Below are positions 54,847 through 64,000 of a DNA stretch of 64,000 bases, in pieces. The translations under genes and the position numbers were made by a program. This DNA is from Chara braunii (taxonomy: Eukaryota > Streptophyta > Charophyceae > Charales > Characeae): assembly GCA_003427395.1 (NCBI GenBank), contig BFEA01000003.1, positions 6,510,134 through 6,574,133 on the forward strand, in the 5' to 3' direction. Below the pieces are notes generated by a model, which was not told the origin of the DNA, searched no databases, and saw only the letters and a list, made by a program, of their open reading frames with translations. The stretch's first letter is position 1. Each line of letters starts with the position of its first letter.

Positions 54847-57095
54847 ACCTCACACCCAACGCGACTTCATGATCGGAGTGGGATGTGGGCCTGGAAATGC
54901 GAAAAGGGGTGTGCCAAGGATTTTTGGGGAAAGTGGGGGAGTCCTAAGGGTATGAATGCAATTCGGCGGGTGTGCGCAAGGGACTCACGGTCCGAACGGG
55001 CCGGGGCACTGTGGGCTACGGGTTACGGGAAAATTCCTCTGTGGTGGAAATGGTCCTGAAAAGTTAGGCCGTCGCGGGCCGCCACGTGGCGCAGGCCGCC
55101 TCGTGCCTGGGTTGGGCCTTCGGAATTCCGGGGCTCTTTGTGCGCCGCTGCGTCAGCAGTTTACACAAAACGTGTTGGGCCAGTAGGGGGCTATGGCCGG
55201 CCACGGAATGACACTGAGTTGATGATACGGGGGAAGGAGGCGGAAAGGAGGGAAACTGGTGGTGATCTCAATGAATCCTGGGTGGGTGAAGTAGTAGGTG
55301 TGGTCGGGGGAAGGGAAATCGGAGCACTGAGGGTCGCTAGAGGTGGCACAGTGGAATTCCCACGGACATAGCTGATTCTCCATGTGACAAGGGTATCGGG
55401 TCCTTATGAGCTCGTTTATTATAGGGGTGAAATAGTCTGGGTCATAGGACGAGTCTGAGCCTCAAGATCGCGTCATGGAATCATTGCCGATGGGATAGTG
55501 AGCGAGTCGACGCGCGGGAATGCGTGCAAGGGCGCGACTCAGATCGCGTTTACACGTGTTCTCATGCGGTGCTCGCGGGGCCGGACTTCGCGCCTAATTG
55601 CTTCGTAAGTCTCGGTTATGCAAAATGCAATCATACCACATCCTCATCAAGGGACAATCAAAAACGAAATCTACATCGGGGCCAGACTCTTATCCCATCT
55701 ATCGCTGCACCCGGTGCAAGCAAAGATTCCGCACAAACAAAAAGAAAGGGCAGGGATTTTCCGCAAAAGAGATAGGCAAGCAGTCATAACATTCATGCAT
55801 CCATGCATTCGACAATCATACACATCATGCACGTAAAAGCGGACATCGCGAAGACAAATGTGAGCAAAAATCCAAGCCCAGATTTCAGAAAGCCGAAACG
55901 AAAAAAAGAACGGGCAAACCGCCCGGAGCCGTAATCAAAATGTATGTACACAGGTGAAGAGGGGGGAAGAGACAAAGAAACCGCAAATCCACGTCCATCA
56001 TCCTCAACTCTTTCTTCCTCTCTCTCTCTCTCTCCGATGCGGACAGTCCGTCATCACGCACCAACCCACAAAGTTGTCACCCCCCTTAGTCCTCCCGCAC
56101 CCGTCGGATTCGCCCGTGCCCACAGTCCGTCGTGGTCCACATCAATCCCGCGCGTTCGGCACCAGCCCGTCGGGTCGCCCAACTCCTACTCTACTCACCT
56201 CTTACTTCGCTCGTGTGCCGACCCTTCCTGATCACGCAACCCCGAGTTTCCAACAACGGGTTAAGAGAGCTCACTTATCGCCCAGCCAAAATTTATAGCG
56301 TGCATGCATGCGTGAAGAACGCGGAATTACTAGGACTTAGAGTGAGGGTTAGAGAAAGGACGCCTGCGTTCTGCATGATCGGCCGCGACGTGGGGGACAT
56401 ACCCCTTCTCCACGCATCGATCCGAGCATGCAAGCCGCGGCTTACAAAATTTCAGCAAAAGAAAGAGAGGGAGGGCGGGAGAGACGAAGTGCAAGAAGAG
56501 AGATACAGTTACAATAACGCCCGCCCAAAATTACAGTTACACATACGATTAAGGGCGCCCACTAATCAGAGTACCGTTGCAGCCGCATGAAGAAGCGCGT
56601 AAACAAAAGGCGCCGCGCGGCAGGAAAAATCCTAATTACTGAATTCCTAAATTCCTTTCTAATGCAAGAAAAACAAAAAGCACGAATTACAAAAGGGAAG
56701 TCCGAAAACTCCGAGAGCCATCGGGGGGGGGGGCTCGACAAAATTCTAAAAAGACTCAAAGGAAAGATTCAAAAGAACGAAGCAATTTCCCGCGCGATGT
56801 CCGCGCCCAAAGGATCGAAACCGAAACGAAAGAAACGACGTCAACATTTATTAATTGCGCGCGCGGTGGCGCGCCAGACATCCATCCGACCAATCACAGA
56901 ACCGGCCGTCCCAAGACACACCCAGCTCCGTACCGAGTCATCCGACAAGAAGCGACGAAAAAGACGAAAAAGCAAGGGTACTGATGCAACTTTCCATTGA
57001 TCCCGATTTCCCGTAATTGGCCCAATCTTCCCAGCTTAGGACCCCTTGTGGCAACCGCACAGGAAGTCGCGCGTTACAGAAAGTGGTTCGTCACA
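54847..57095 (-). repeat. 3' LTR of Ty3/gypsy copy 2 (about 2.25 kb)
   Basis: On the minus strand it begins TGTGACGAACC and ends GTGTGAGGT, the same length and end motif as the copy 1 3' LTR, with a conserved CTATAAAT at 56291-56298. TGGGCGTCACA lies both just before and just after it. Sequence is strongly diverged from copy 1, so it is a different subfamily. Flanked internally by accessory ORF 2. Confidence 0.7.
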
Positions 57096-57818
57096 TATGT
57101 GACGCCCAGGGGGTTCCAATATTACCAAGCTCCTGCTTGCTTGTTGACACGTGTCGATTTCTCTAATCGATCGACACGCGGAGCACTTCTCTTTATGCCA
57201 CTTACCGTTCGATTTTGTGCGGACGTCATCCAACGTGGCAACTTTGCTCTTCTATTACTTCCTCAGATTGGGCTCTCGACGGTCCAAGGACGGGATTTTT
57301 CTCGTGTCGTTACCGCGACACGCATCCATGACCGGTTGCACCAGTAACTAACTGGAAGGGGAAAAGGAAGCCGGTGCATGGCGGCATGGCGGGGTGGAGG
57401 GCTTAGGGGTAGCGGGGGCTGGAACCTTTCCATCCTGACTGCAGATTCTGGAAGCGCTTGGTAGCGGACGATGCGGTGGAAGCGGGGGAAACGGTTGCCA
57501 GTGCGAGGGAGGGACGCGAGGTAGTCAGGATAGGGGGTGGTGAGAGTTCGAAAAAGTGCCGTGCGAAAACGATCGCGATTTTCGCAGGCGGAAATGGTCC
57601 CCGTTACTATGCAATAAACCTCGATCATATTGTGGCCTCGCCACGTGGCACTAAGGAGCAAAACATGGAGGCAAAAGGTTGGGACGGCGCACTGAATGGA
57701 GGGGTGGGGGTGCACTACTATAGCGAGGTGAGCAGCATAGAAGTGGCGGAAGGTATCGCGAGGAAATGGGTTGAAGGGGAACGTGATGGGGGTGGTGAGC
57801 TGGCGGAGGGTGAGGTAG
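57096..57818 (-). other. spacer between accessory ORF and 3' LTR of copy 2
   Basis: No ORF in the element's sense. GGAACCCCCT lies just before the LTR, as it does before the copy 1 3' LTR (40531-40540), so this decamer belongs to the element's pre-LTR region. It is not purine-rich. Confidence 0.5.
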
Positions 57819-58835
57819 TCAAGAGGACGGTGAGAGAGTAATCAGGGACGAAGGTCGATCGCCCGTATTGGTACGTCGGTGAACTGGGGGACGGGCTTGG
57901 GAGGAGGGGGATCGGCTCCGTCGCCGCGTTGATGGGGTCGGAGTCGTGGCCGTGAGGTCACCATGTTCTGGTCGGGGCGGCTCCAAATCTTGGTTTGGGT
58001 CGTCGTGGATGTGCAAGCTTGCCCTGCTCGCAAACTCTAGTTCCTTCTTCCCGGTCGCGGTTTCTTCTCTTTTGCGGGCCGCCTCTGGATCTTCAGCCTC
58101 CGTGCTTGTGCATAGCGCTTCTTCCGGCACAGCTTCCCACTCTGATTCCGCAGGTCCTTCTTCGTTCTCCTCTTCTCCTTCGTCGTCGTCTTCTTCTTCC
58201 TCGCTCCGCTCCCCCTCGCTATGCTCGCTATAGCTTCCTTCTTCGGGGGTTTCGTCCTCTTCCCCGAGTACTTCGTCGCTTTCCCCACTTTCTTCCCGCT
58301 CGTCTTCTCCTTCCTCACTCTCAGTGCTTTCTTCCTCCTCTTCTTCCTCTCGAATGGCAGCAACCTGCTCTGCTGTTGGATGCCTGAAGAAGGAAGGATC
58401 ACAAACCGTCCGGGGATCTAAATACTGCTGCTGCGATGGCGGGATGCGCTCTACGGCTCCCTCCACACAAGCTGACCACTGGAGATACAACGTCAACGTG
58501 CAAGAAAGCACATGAGGAATCGGGTGCTCGTCATCTTGCGAGATGATGTCGAGAGGGAGATCGTCCGCCAACTGCGCTACCGGGATCGCGAGCTCTTGCG
58601 GGATGAGTTTCTGATGTCCAGGCCGTACTGTACTGAACAGAAACGCGAGGAGTTCTCCCTCCACGTTGGTTCGCCAAGCCTGGATGAACAGCAACTTCAG
58701 GCGCTCTATGCAAGGCGGGCGCGCCTCGTCCTCGGTCCACGTCAGCCGTACCTCGACCAAGCACAGTGAACGCTCGACGAAGTCTTCGCGCCACAGTTCC
58801 CAGTGTGGGGGATGAATATCGGGGACAGCAAGGGT
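57819..58835 (-). CDS. accessory ORF 2 of Ty3/gypsy copy 2, acidic
   Basis: Open for about 338 codons with no obvious ATG at the start; the first ATG is at 58760. N-terminal half is globular-looking (PHWELWREDFVERSLCL, EARPPCIERLKLLFIQAW, HVLSCTLTLYLQWS). It is followed by a very acidic Glu/Ser/Asp stretch and a Pro/Arg/Ser-rich tail (STRRRSRSPSSQARPP). It aligns weakly with 37140-37300 of copy 1. No signal peptide, membrane helix or enzyme motif, so an envelope role is unlikely. Possible roles such as Gag-like or chromatin-tethering are speculative. Confidence 0.6.
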   Translation of the reverse strand, partial: TLAVPDIHPPHWELWREDFVERSLCLVEVRLTWTEDEARPPCIERLKLLFIQAWRTNVEGELLAFLFSTVRPGHQKLIPQELAIPVAQLADDLPLDIISQDDEHPIPHVLSCTLTLYLQWSACVEGAVERIPPSQQQYLDPRTVCDPSFFRHPTAEQVAAIREEEEEEESTESEEGEDEREESGESDEVLGEEDETPEEGSYSEHSEGERSEEEEDDDEGEEENEEGPAESEWEAVPEEALCTSTEAEDPEAARKREETATGKKELEFASRASLHIHDDPNQDLEPPRPEHGDLTATTPTPSTRRRSRSPSSQARPPVHRRTNTGDRPSSLITLSPSS

Positions 58836-59053
58836 CGTTAGACATTATGAAAGGCGAGGATGGATATCAGACTGCCAGAAGGTGGGGAAGGTGGAGGGGG
58901 GATAAAAAACGAAGATAGGAGAGAGACTCATTGGGGGCGAGGGAAGGGAACAACAACAGGGAGAACCGTCGGCGGATCATGCTGGTACATCCGAAGGCCG
59001 TCGTATTCGATCGCTCGTGTCGACGCGACCGTGTCCCCGGGGCGAGCCAGAAG

Positions 59054-59446
59054 CTAGGTCCACTCGGCGACTAGATCGTTTGCCCGCGCGCGAAGCGATG
59101 TCCTCACCGCCAAATGTCGTAAAGGGAGGAGTGTGGAGAGATCGCCACGGAAGTTGATGACGACCGATATGCGGCTGACACCTGGCACCGCTCGCTGATG
59201 AACTTCTACTGCTTCGGCCAGTACCACTGCGTTGGGCCGGCCCTCGATTCTGAACACCGCCGCTGCATACACGCCTTCCGTGCAGAAAAAGTGCGCAAGC
59301 CGCCGAAGATCTGGACTGAGATGGGGATGATAGACTTGCCGGATCATCAATCGATCACGGGGTGCAAGCGATGCTTCGCTGAGGGCTCTTTCCTCCAGAA
59401 AACTCATGGCGATGGCGATGGAGATGGAGAGGCAGAGAGGGAGCAA
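59054..59446 (-). CDS. accessory ORF 1 of Ty3/gypsy copy 2
   Basis: About 117 codons from an internal ATG near 59404, overlapping the integrase stop. Contains LMIRQVYHPHLSPDLRRLAH, CTEGVYAAAVFRIEG and VSRISVVINFRGDL. Homologous in layout to the copy 1 relic at 36547-37020, so it is a real conserved element protein. Family unknown. Confidence 0.55.
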   Translation of the reverse strand: MLPLCLSISIAIAMSFLEERALSEASLAPRDRLMIRQVYHPHLSPDLRRLAHFFCTEGVYAAAVFRIEGRPNAVVLAEAVEVHQRAVPGVSRISVVINFRGDLSTLLPLRHLAVRTSLRARANDLVAEWT

Positions 59447-61245
59447 GAGGAAGAGGGGGATGACGAAGAGTCAGAGTCGTCGTCTTCGACTTCCTCAGAA
59501 GAAGAGATCGAGGGAGAAGGAGACGGAGCAGAGGGGAGGAGGCAAAGATAGCACATGTGGCGTGTGATCAGGCGGGTGGATCGGCTGCTAGAGGCTTCCG
59601 GGGCGAGACGCACAGTGTCTACGCCGTTGGGGACGAGCTCGATCACGCAATATCGCCCAAAGAATCGTGGCGCTAGCTTACCCTGGTGAGCACATTTCCT
59701 CACCTGCACCACGTCCCCTAATTTGTACTTGGTCCGCGGACCCGCATTCCCCTTTCGGGCCTCGTAGCTCCGGACCTGCCGGCCTTGGGCTAGTTCAGTC
59801 ATTTTCTGTCGTTTTCGGGCTAGCGTGGGCTGTGATTGTTCCATTAGCTCTAGATGCCGTTTGGCCTTGTCCCTAGCCGTGGCCCTGGTGGGTCGTCGGT
59901 TCAATGTAGACTCGTCCGGGAGGCTTGGTATTAAAACACAAGCGACGCTATTGGTCCTTAATTGGAAGGGGCTTAGCCCCGTCGATTCGTGGGGCGTTCC
60001 GCGATGGACCGCCAGGATGTGATCGACGATGTCGGGCCAGGGCCTCGGATCCCGTGCCGCGATATTTCGTTGCAATGCGGTCTTTATCACCCGGTTGGCG
60101 TTTTCGACCAGCCCATTGGATTGTGACATGTGGGGTGCAGTGTTACGTATGGCGACGCCATTGAGGACCAGGTTCCTTAACACGTCTCTCCTGAATTCAG
60201 CCCCGTTGTCGGTCAGGATTTCTTCCGTATCCTGATGCATCCCGAGGAAGCGGTTGACATATCGCGCGATTTCCGTGGCTTGCCGCGTGCGACAAGGATA
60301 TGCTTCGATCCATTTCGAAAAATGGTCGACAAACACCAATAGGATTGAATATTCGCAGCTATTAGGGCCAGGGGGCACCACTATGTCGGTTGTGTTCATG
60401 CTCACTCTTTGAAATGGCCGTTCAACAACCGTAGGCACTATCGATCTTGGCGGCTGAATCGGCGCCTTGTCAGCGGCGCAGACTTGACAGTTGGCGACAA
60501 TGTATTTCACATCGTCACGGATATTGGACCAATACCACTCATTTTTGTCGATCGCGGACTCCGTGATTCGTACAGCAAAATGAGCCGCAGTTTCCTCGTG
60601 GGCTGTCTTAACCCAGTCGTACCGCATGAACGGATGCGGCACTACCATCCAAATCCCACTACCGTCCGTTTTCTGTTTTTCTAATCTACTCTCTATCCAT
60701 CGATAATCCCGAGCCCTTTCGTTGGCCCTCCTCCGATCTTCCTTAGTGAAATCCTGGAGGGGGTTACCTACTAGGGTGGCAATCAAGGTAATATCCGTCC
60801 ATACTTCGGCCCTTCTAAACTTCTGGGTCTTTTCCAATCCTTCTGACGTGGCATCCAAAAAGCGAGCCTCGGTCGAAATCTTGTTGGTCTGGCACAAGGG
60901 GCACAACCACGGTTTACTATCATTTCTGTATTGGACGCACGAGCCATGGGCTCGTGCGACGCATTGTCGACAATCTATCCAATCGACATACCCTTCTCCG
61001 TTAGGACACGTGGAGACCGAGTATACGCGGGAGATGGCTTCGCAAAAATAGCAAAATTTGTCAGGCAGGGAGAGGAGAGACGAAGAGGAAGGGGGGGAGA
61101 GAGGGGTAGTGGGGTCACCTCCGTCACCCATCGCCACCGTTTTGCTTCTTGCCACGTGTAAGCCCGTCCGCGTTGCCTTGCCGTTCTGTCTTTCGATGGA
61201 CGATATCGAAGTCGTATTCTTGTAGTCGCACCGCCCAACAGCCAA
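59404..61245 (-). CDS. pol: integrase with N-terminal PHD finger, Ty3/gypsy copy 2
   Basis: Open for 613 codons. Residues 65-118 form a C4HC3 PHD finger: C65, C68, C92, C95, H100, C103, C115, C118, with the typical DWIDCRQC stretch. Then the integrase H2C2 zinc site (H216, H222, C253, C256), the catalytic core D307, D346, E381 (DDE, 34 residues before E), the C-terminal domain with YKLGDVVQVRK, and a Ser/Pro/Asp-rich tail. It overlaps the RNase H ORF by about 120 nt in another frame, so the first codons are probably not used. The DDE residues are intact, unlike copy 1. PHD fingers bind histone H3 tails in many proteins; targeting integration that way is inference. Confidence 0.9.
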   Translation of the reverse strand: MAVGRCDYKNTTSISSIERQNGKATRTGLHVARSKTVAMGDGGDPTTPLSPPSSSSLLSLPDKFCYFCEAISRVYSVSTCPNGEGYVDWIDCRQCVARAHGSCVQYRNDSKPWLCPLCQTNKISTEARFLDATSEGLEKTQKFRRAEVWTDITLIATLVGNPLQDFTKEDRRRANERARDYRWIESRLEKQKTDGSGIWMVVPHPFMRYDWVKTAHEETAAHFAVRITESAIDKNEWYWSNIRDDVKYIVANCQVCAADKAPIQPPRSIVPTVVERPFQRVSMNTTDIVVPPGPNSCEYSILLVFVDHFSKWIEAYPCRTRQATEIARYVNRFLGMHQDTEEILTDNGAEFRRDVLRNLVLNGVAIRNTAPHMSQSNGLVENANRVIKTALQRNIAARDPRPWPDIVDHILAVHRGTPHESTGLSPFQLRTNSVACVLIPSLPDESTLNRRPTRATARDKAKRHLELMEQSQPTLARKRQKMTELAQGRQVRSYEARKGNAGPRTKYKLGDVVQVRKCAHQGKLAPRFFGRYCVIELVPNGVDTVRLAPEASSSRSTRLITRHMCYLCLLPSAPSPSPSISSSEEVEDDDSDSSSSPSSSCSLSASPSPSPSP

Positions 61246-62020
61246 TCATGCCGGTGTAGTTGGTGAGTTTCTTCAGCGCTAGTAGTGGCTCGTGACCCGT
61301 TACGAGGCGAAACTTCTGTCCGTAGAGATACGGATGGAAGTGCTGGATTCCCCAAACTACCGCATAGCACCCGCCTTGAGGTGCGGAGTCGTTTCTTCGT
61401 TCGTCCGATACGGTTCGAGACGCGTACTCGATGACTCGTTCGCGACCATCGTTCCCCTTTTGTGCTAGAATAGCGGAAATAGCTTCCGGTTGCCAATCCG
61501 TGATGAGAATGAACTGCTTCGAGGGGTCCGACCGAATCAAAATAGGGGTCGTTGCCAGAGCGTCTTTGAGGGTTGCAAAGGCCTGTTGGCACTCCACGTC
61601 CCAACTGAGAGGTTGGTCCTTCCGTAACAGGTTCGTTAGCAGTCGTGCAATCGCGGCAAAGCCCTTGATGAAGCGCCGGTAGTACGACGCCAGTCCCAAG
61701 AAGGCTCGAACCTGCGTCAGTGACGTGGGAACCGGGGCTTCCTTCACCGCCGCAACTTTTCTCGAGTCCGACCGCAATCCTCCACGTGTCACGACGTAGC
61801 CCAAGAACGAAATTTCCGTGAGGAAAAATTCGCTCTTCTCGAGCGCAATCTTGAACCTTGCGTCTCTTAGTGCTACCAAGGTCCATTCAATATGTTGCCC
61901 GTGCTCGTGATAGGTTTCCGAATAGACCAGGATATTGTCCATGTGTAGGATCACGCAGAAGTTAATCATCCCTTGCGTCAGCCGTATCTTGTTGACGAAA
62001 TTCTGGAACGTCATGTTCAT
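61124..62020 (-). pseudogene. pol: RT C-terminal half and RNase H, Ty3/gypsy copy 2
   Basis: Same frame as the upstream RT segment, separated by one TAA at 62027-62029 in place of the Gln codon kept in copy 1 (FQRAMN). The catalytic box reads HMDN (residues 26-29) instead of Y-x-DD, so the polymerase is dead. The thumb (FLGYVVTRGGLRSDSRKVAA, ASYYRRFIKGF) and RNase H (FILITDWQPEAISAI, YAVVWGIQHF, LVTGHEPL with Gly where TDH is usual) follow. Confidence 0.9.
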
Positions 62021-62026
62021 TGCTCG

Positions 62027-63082
62027 TTAAAACGTGACAGGCGTATTGCAAATCCCCATCGGACATCGAACCCACTGCCACGTGCCATCAAACAACACAA
62101 AGGCGGTTTTCGGTCGATCTTCTTCCCTTACCAGAATATGATGGAAGTCATGCCGAATATCAAACTTGCTAAAATAATTAGCGCACCCAATCGCATCCAA
62201 CAGATCATCAATCCGGGGAAGAGAATACACATTTTTTATGGTGATTTTATTCAGCTTGCGATAATCAATGCAAATACGAATCGCCCCGTTTTTCTTCGGC
62301 ACTAATACTACGGGAAAGGACCAAGGTCCGGTCGCGGGTTCAATCCAACCACTGGCTTCGAACTCCCGAATTCGTTCGAGAACCTTTTTGCGTTCAATCA
62401 AGGAATAGCGATAAAGTTTGCAATGAATTGGGGAGTGATTTCCTCTCTGAATTTCATGTTGGATTACTAACGACAACCCGATGTCAGTGTCTGACACACT
62501 AATTGCTCCTTGGTATTCCGTTAGAATATCCGCAATTAGCCGGTGGATTTCAGCCGGCACATATTGTGGAACGTGCAGTTCGAAAAGTTGGTCCCAGATC
62601 CGAACGTCAATCTGTTTCGTGTTTGTCTGTTTTGTCGAATCGGGTGGAGGCGTCGTGATGAATGAATGATCTGATCGCCAAGAGAACACCGTGGCCATCA
62701 TCTGAGCATCTTGTTCTCGGATTGCCACGTGTCCTTCTGGGATAATCCCATCACAAACATTCTGCCATGACACTTCCTTAGTTGCAATTTTTATCCCCAG
62801 TCCGTTTATTTTTGCTTCCAAACGCCCACGGGGTTCCAGAGAGCTTGCTTCTGCCCCCAAGTGTAACAATCTCACTTCTTTGGCCGAGGTTAGTAAAGAC
62901 TTGGGTAGATCCGTAATATCACAGTAATGCTTCTTGTCGCTGTACCGGGCGAGGAGAAGGGTGATCCTTTCATACAGAGTTTGAGGGGGTTCCAAAGAAT
63001 CGACCATCCTCGAAATCTGCACGAGGGGCTCGCCTAAGATCATCGCCTTGGTCCTTTGAATTTTTCGGCTGATCTGTTGCAT
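62027..63082 (-). pseudogene. pol: linker and RT N-terminal half, Ty3/gypsy copy 2
   Basis: Linker (GEPLVQISRMVDSLEPP ... WRSDHSFITTPP) homologous to the inverted linker of copy 1, then RT: YRYSLIERKKVLERIREF, GWIEPATGPWSFPVVLVPKK, ICIDYRKLNKIT, YSLPRIDDLLDAIG, GTWQWVRCPMGICNTP. Ends at a premature TAA. In frame with both the protease and RNase H segments. Confidence 0.9.
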
Positions 63083-63286
63083 CGTTCTTGCTATCGTTCT
63101 GGGCGGCGGGTAGCAAAAGCGTTATCGTACCAATTTCAAGACCTCCGGATCATCTTCGTCACTGCTTTCCGCATCATTAGTTGATTGCTTCCCTTCTGCG
63201 GGTTCGCCCCAGGAGATCATGCAGAGAGTCCCTGCCATCATCGGCGAAACCCGCGGAACCGCGTTAATAGTAGTGCGAAGGGTCAA

Positions 63287-63823
63287 TCACATGGGCACAG
63301 CGTAGGGCTTTCCTCCTGTATTTCGGAGGACGATCGATCGTCGTTCAAAATCCTGGCTTGCTCGTAACGCCACAAGAGTAGGAAGTCCGAAAAAAACGTC
63401 GTACGTATTAACATCAAGGACTACGACATCCCCAAGCGCGTGTACTTTTCCTAATCGGAAGGTGACGTTGGTCATTCTCCCCACCGTTTTAATATTTTCC
63501 TCATTTGTCGAAACGAGCTGATCTTTCTCGATGAGCATGATCAAATCGTTTTTCCTGCCTGCCCTTTGGACCACTCTAAGTGAAATAGCCAACACAGCTG
63601 CTCCTGAATCTATAATTGCGTTGTAAGGAATTCTCCAAATTTTTATATCGCACTTTGAGGATTTCCACGGAATGAGTTTAATCCGTAGGAAATAATCGTC
63701 TTTCTGAATTAATCCTAACCGTATCGAATCCGGAGTGTTTGTTGGGTCTTCTTCCGACGCGGGCCTTTGGCTTTTACGTTCGGTGCTCGGGCGGGGGCGA
63801 ATCGTTTTCGATTCGCTTCGCAA
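63287..63823 (-). pseudogene. pol: aspartic protease, Ty3/gypsy copy 2
   Basis: 178-codon reading with the retropepsin active site DSGA (D72) in NAIIDSGAAVLAIS, and a conserved VVLDVNTYDVFFGLP. Followed in frame by a TGA and a TAA before the linker/RT. Retropepsins cleave the Gag-Pol polyprotein. The active site is intact but the frame is interrupted downstream. Confidence 0.85.
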
Positions 63824-64000
63824 TGCTGTAGCATTCGCTCGTTGGCTTACTCAGAGATCGAGAGTAGGTGACCGATCGGAAGGGGAATCCAATGGTCCAA
63901 AGCTCGGATGATGTTTAATACATCGATCTCCCCTGTGACGAAGGTGGGTCCTCCCGACTCCATTTCTCCTAAGGACGGTCGCCACTCCGCCACCTCTTTT
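63824..64000 (-). pseudogene. gag: gag C-terminal part, Ty3/gypsy copy 2 (runs off the window)
   Basis: Minus-strand reading with FVTGEIDVLNIIRALDHW and PIGHLLSISE, then in frame after one stop an ANECYSIAKRIEN-like stretch. Its PI-x-x-L-x-x-ISE block matches PIPYLVTISE in the inverted segment of copy 1. The rest of gag and the 5' LTR lie beyond 64000. Confidence 0.65.

Noticed and set aside
57842-58515. Plus-strand Ser/Leu-rich ORFs (for example 57946-58233 and 57995-58387)
   Set aside because: Antisense shadows of the Glu/Ser-rich stretch of accessory ORF 2.
57819-58835. Envelope gene in gypsy copy 2
   Set aside because: Position fits, but no signal peptide, transmembrane helix or cleavage motif. 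The protein is acidic and low-complexity in its second half.

Overview
The window is repeat-dominated nuclear DNA from a streptophyte, most likely a charophyte alga such as Chara (an inference from overall look, not a search). The supports are: a plant-type tRNA-Asn, a U6 snRNA-derived sequence, Ty3/gypsy elements primed by initiator tRNA-Met, LINEs with poly(A) tails, a Penelope-like reverse transcriptase relic, several families of small TIR elements, long GA and TA microsatellites and N-filled scaffold gaps. I see no convincing host protein-coding gene. Almost every readable protein fragment is a transposon relic broken by stops and frameshifts.

Layout. 1-2.3 kb: 3' half of a LINE. 2.3-8.8 kb: non-coding DNA with minisatellites, a tRNA-Asn gene, poly(A)-ended retroposon tails and a fold-back element. 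8.83-11.47 kb: a PIF/Harbinger-type element (TAA duplication) containing LINE debris, inserted in a roughly 0.7 kb repeat whose uninterrupted copy lies at 17.77-18.49 kb. 12.6-17.7 kb: a retroelement coding relic (low-complexity first ORF, then a Penelope-like RT), split by two TTAA-flanked TIR elements. 18.66-18.81 kb: a tRNA-like/U6 chimera. 20.4-42.8 kb: Ty3/gypsy copy 1, with 5' LTR, PBS, gag, an inverted gag-end/protease block, RT, RNase H, integrase, a roughly 7 kb foreign insertion (29-36.3 kb), accessory ORFs and 3' LTR. The insertion holds exact tandem duplications and an array of hairpins sharing a TAAGAT loop. 42.8-45.5 kb: a cluster of TIR elements and palindromes. 49.18-49.78 kb: a 426-bp tandem repeat carrying a hammerhead ribozyme between two TA microsatellites. 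52.4-53.8 kb: another LINE 3' end. 54.85-64.0 kb: Ty3/gypsy copy 2 on the minus strand (3' LTR, two accessory ORFs, PHD-finger integrase, RNase H, RT, protease, gag tail running off the window).

The most notable signals are structural RNA/DNA elements rather than genes: the type III hammerhead ribozyme, the covarying hairpin array, a conserved stem-loop at LINE 3' ends, and the U6/tRNA chimera. Among proteins, the PHD finger at the integrase N-terminus and the conserved post-integrase accessory ORFs are the unusual parts.
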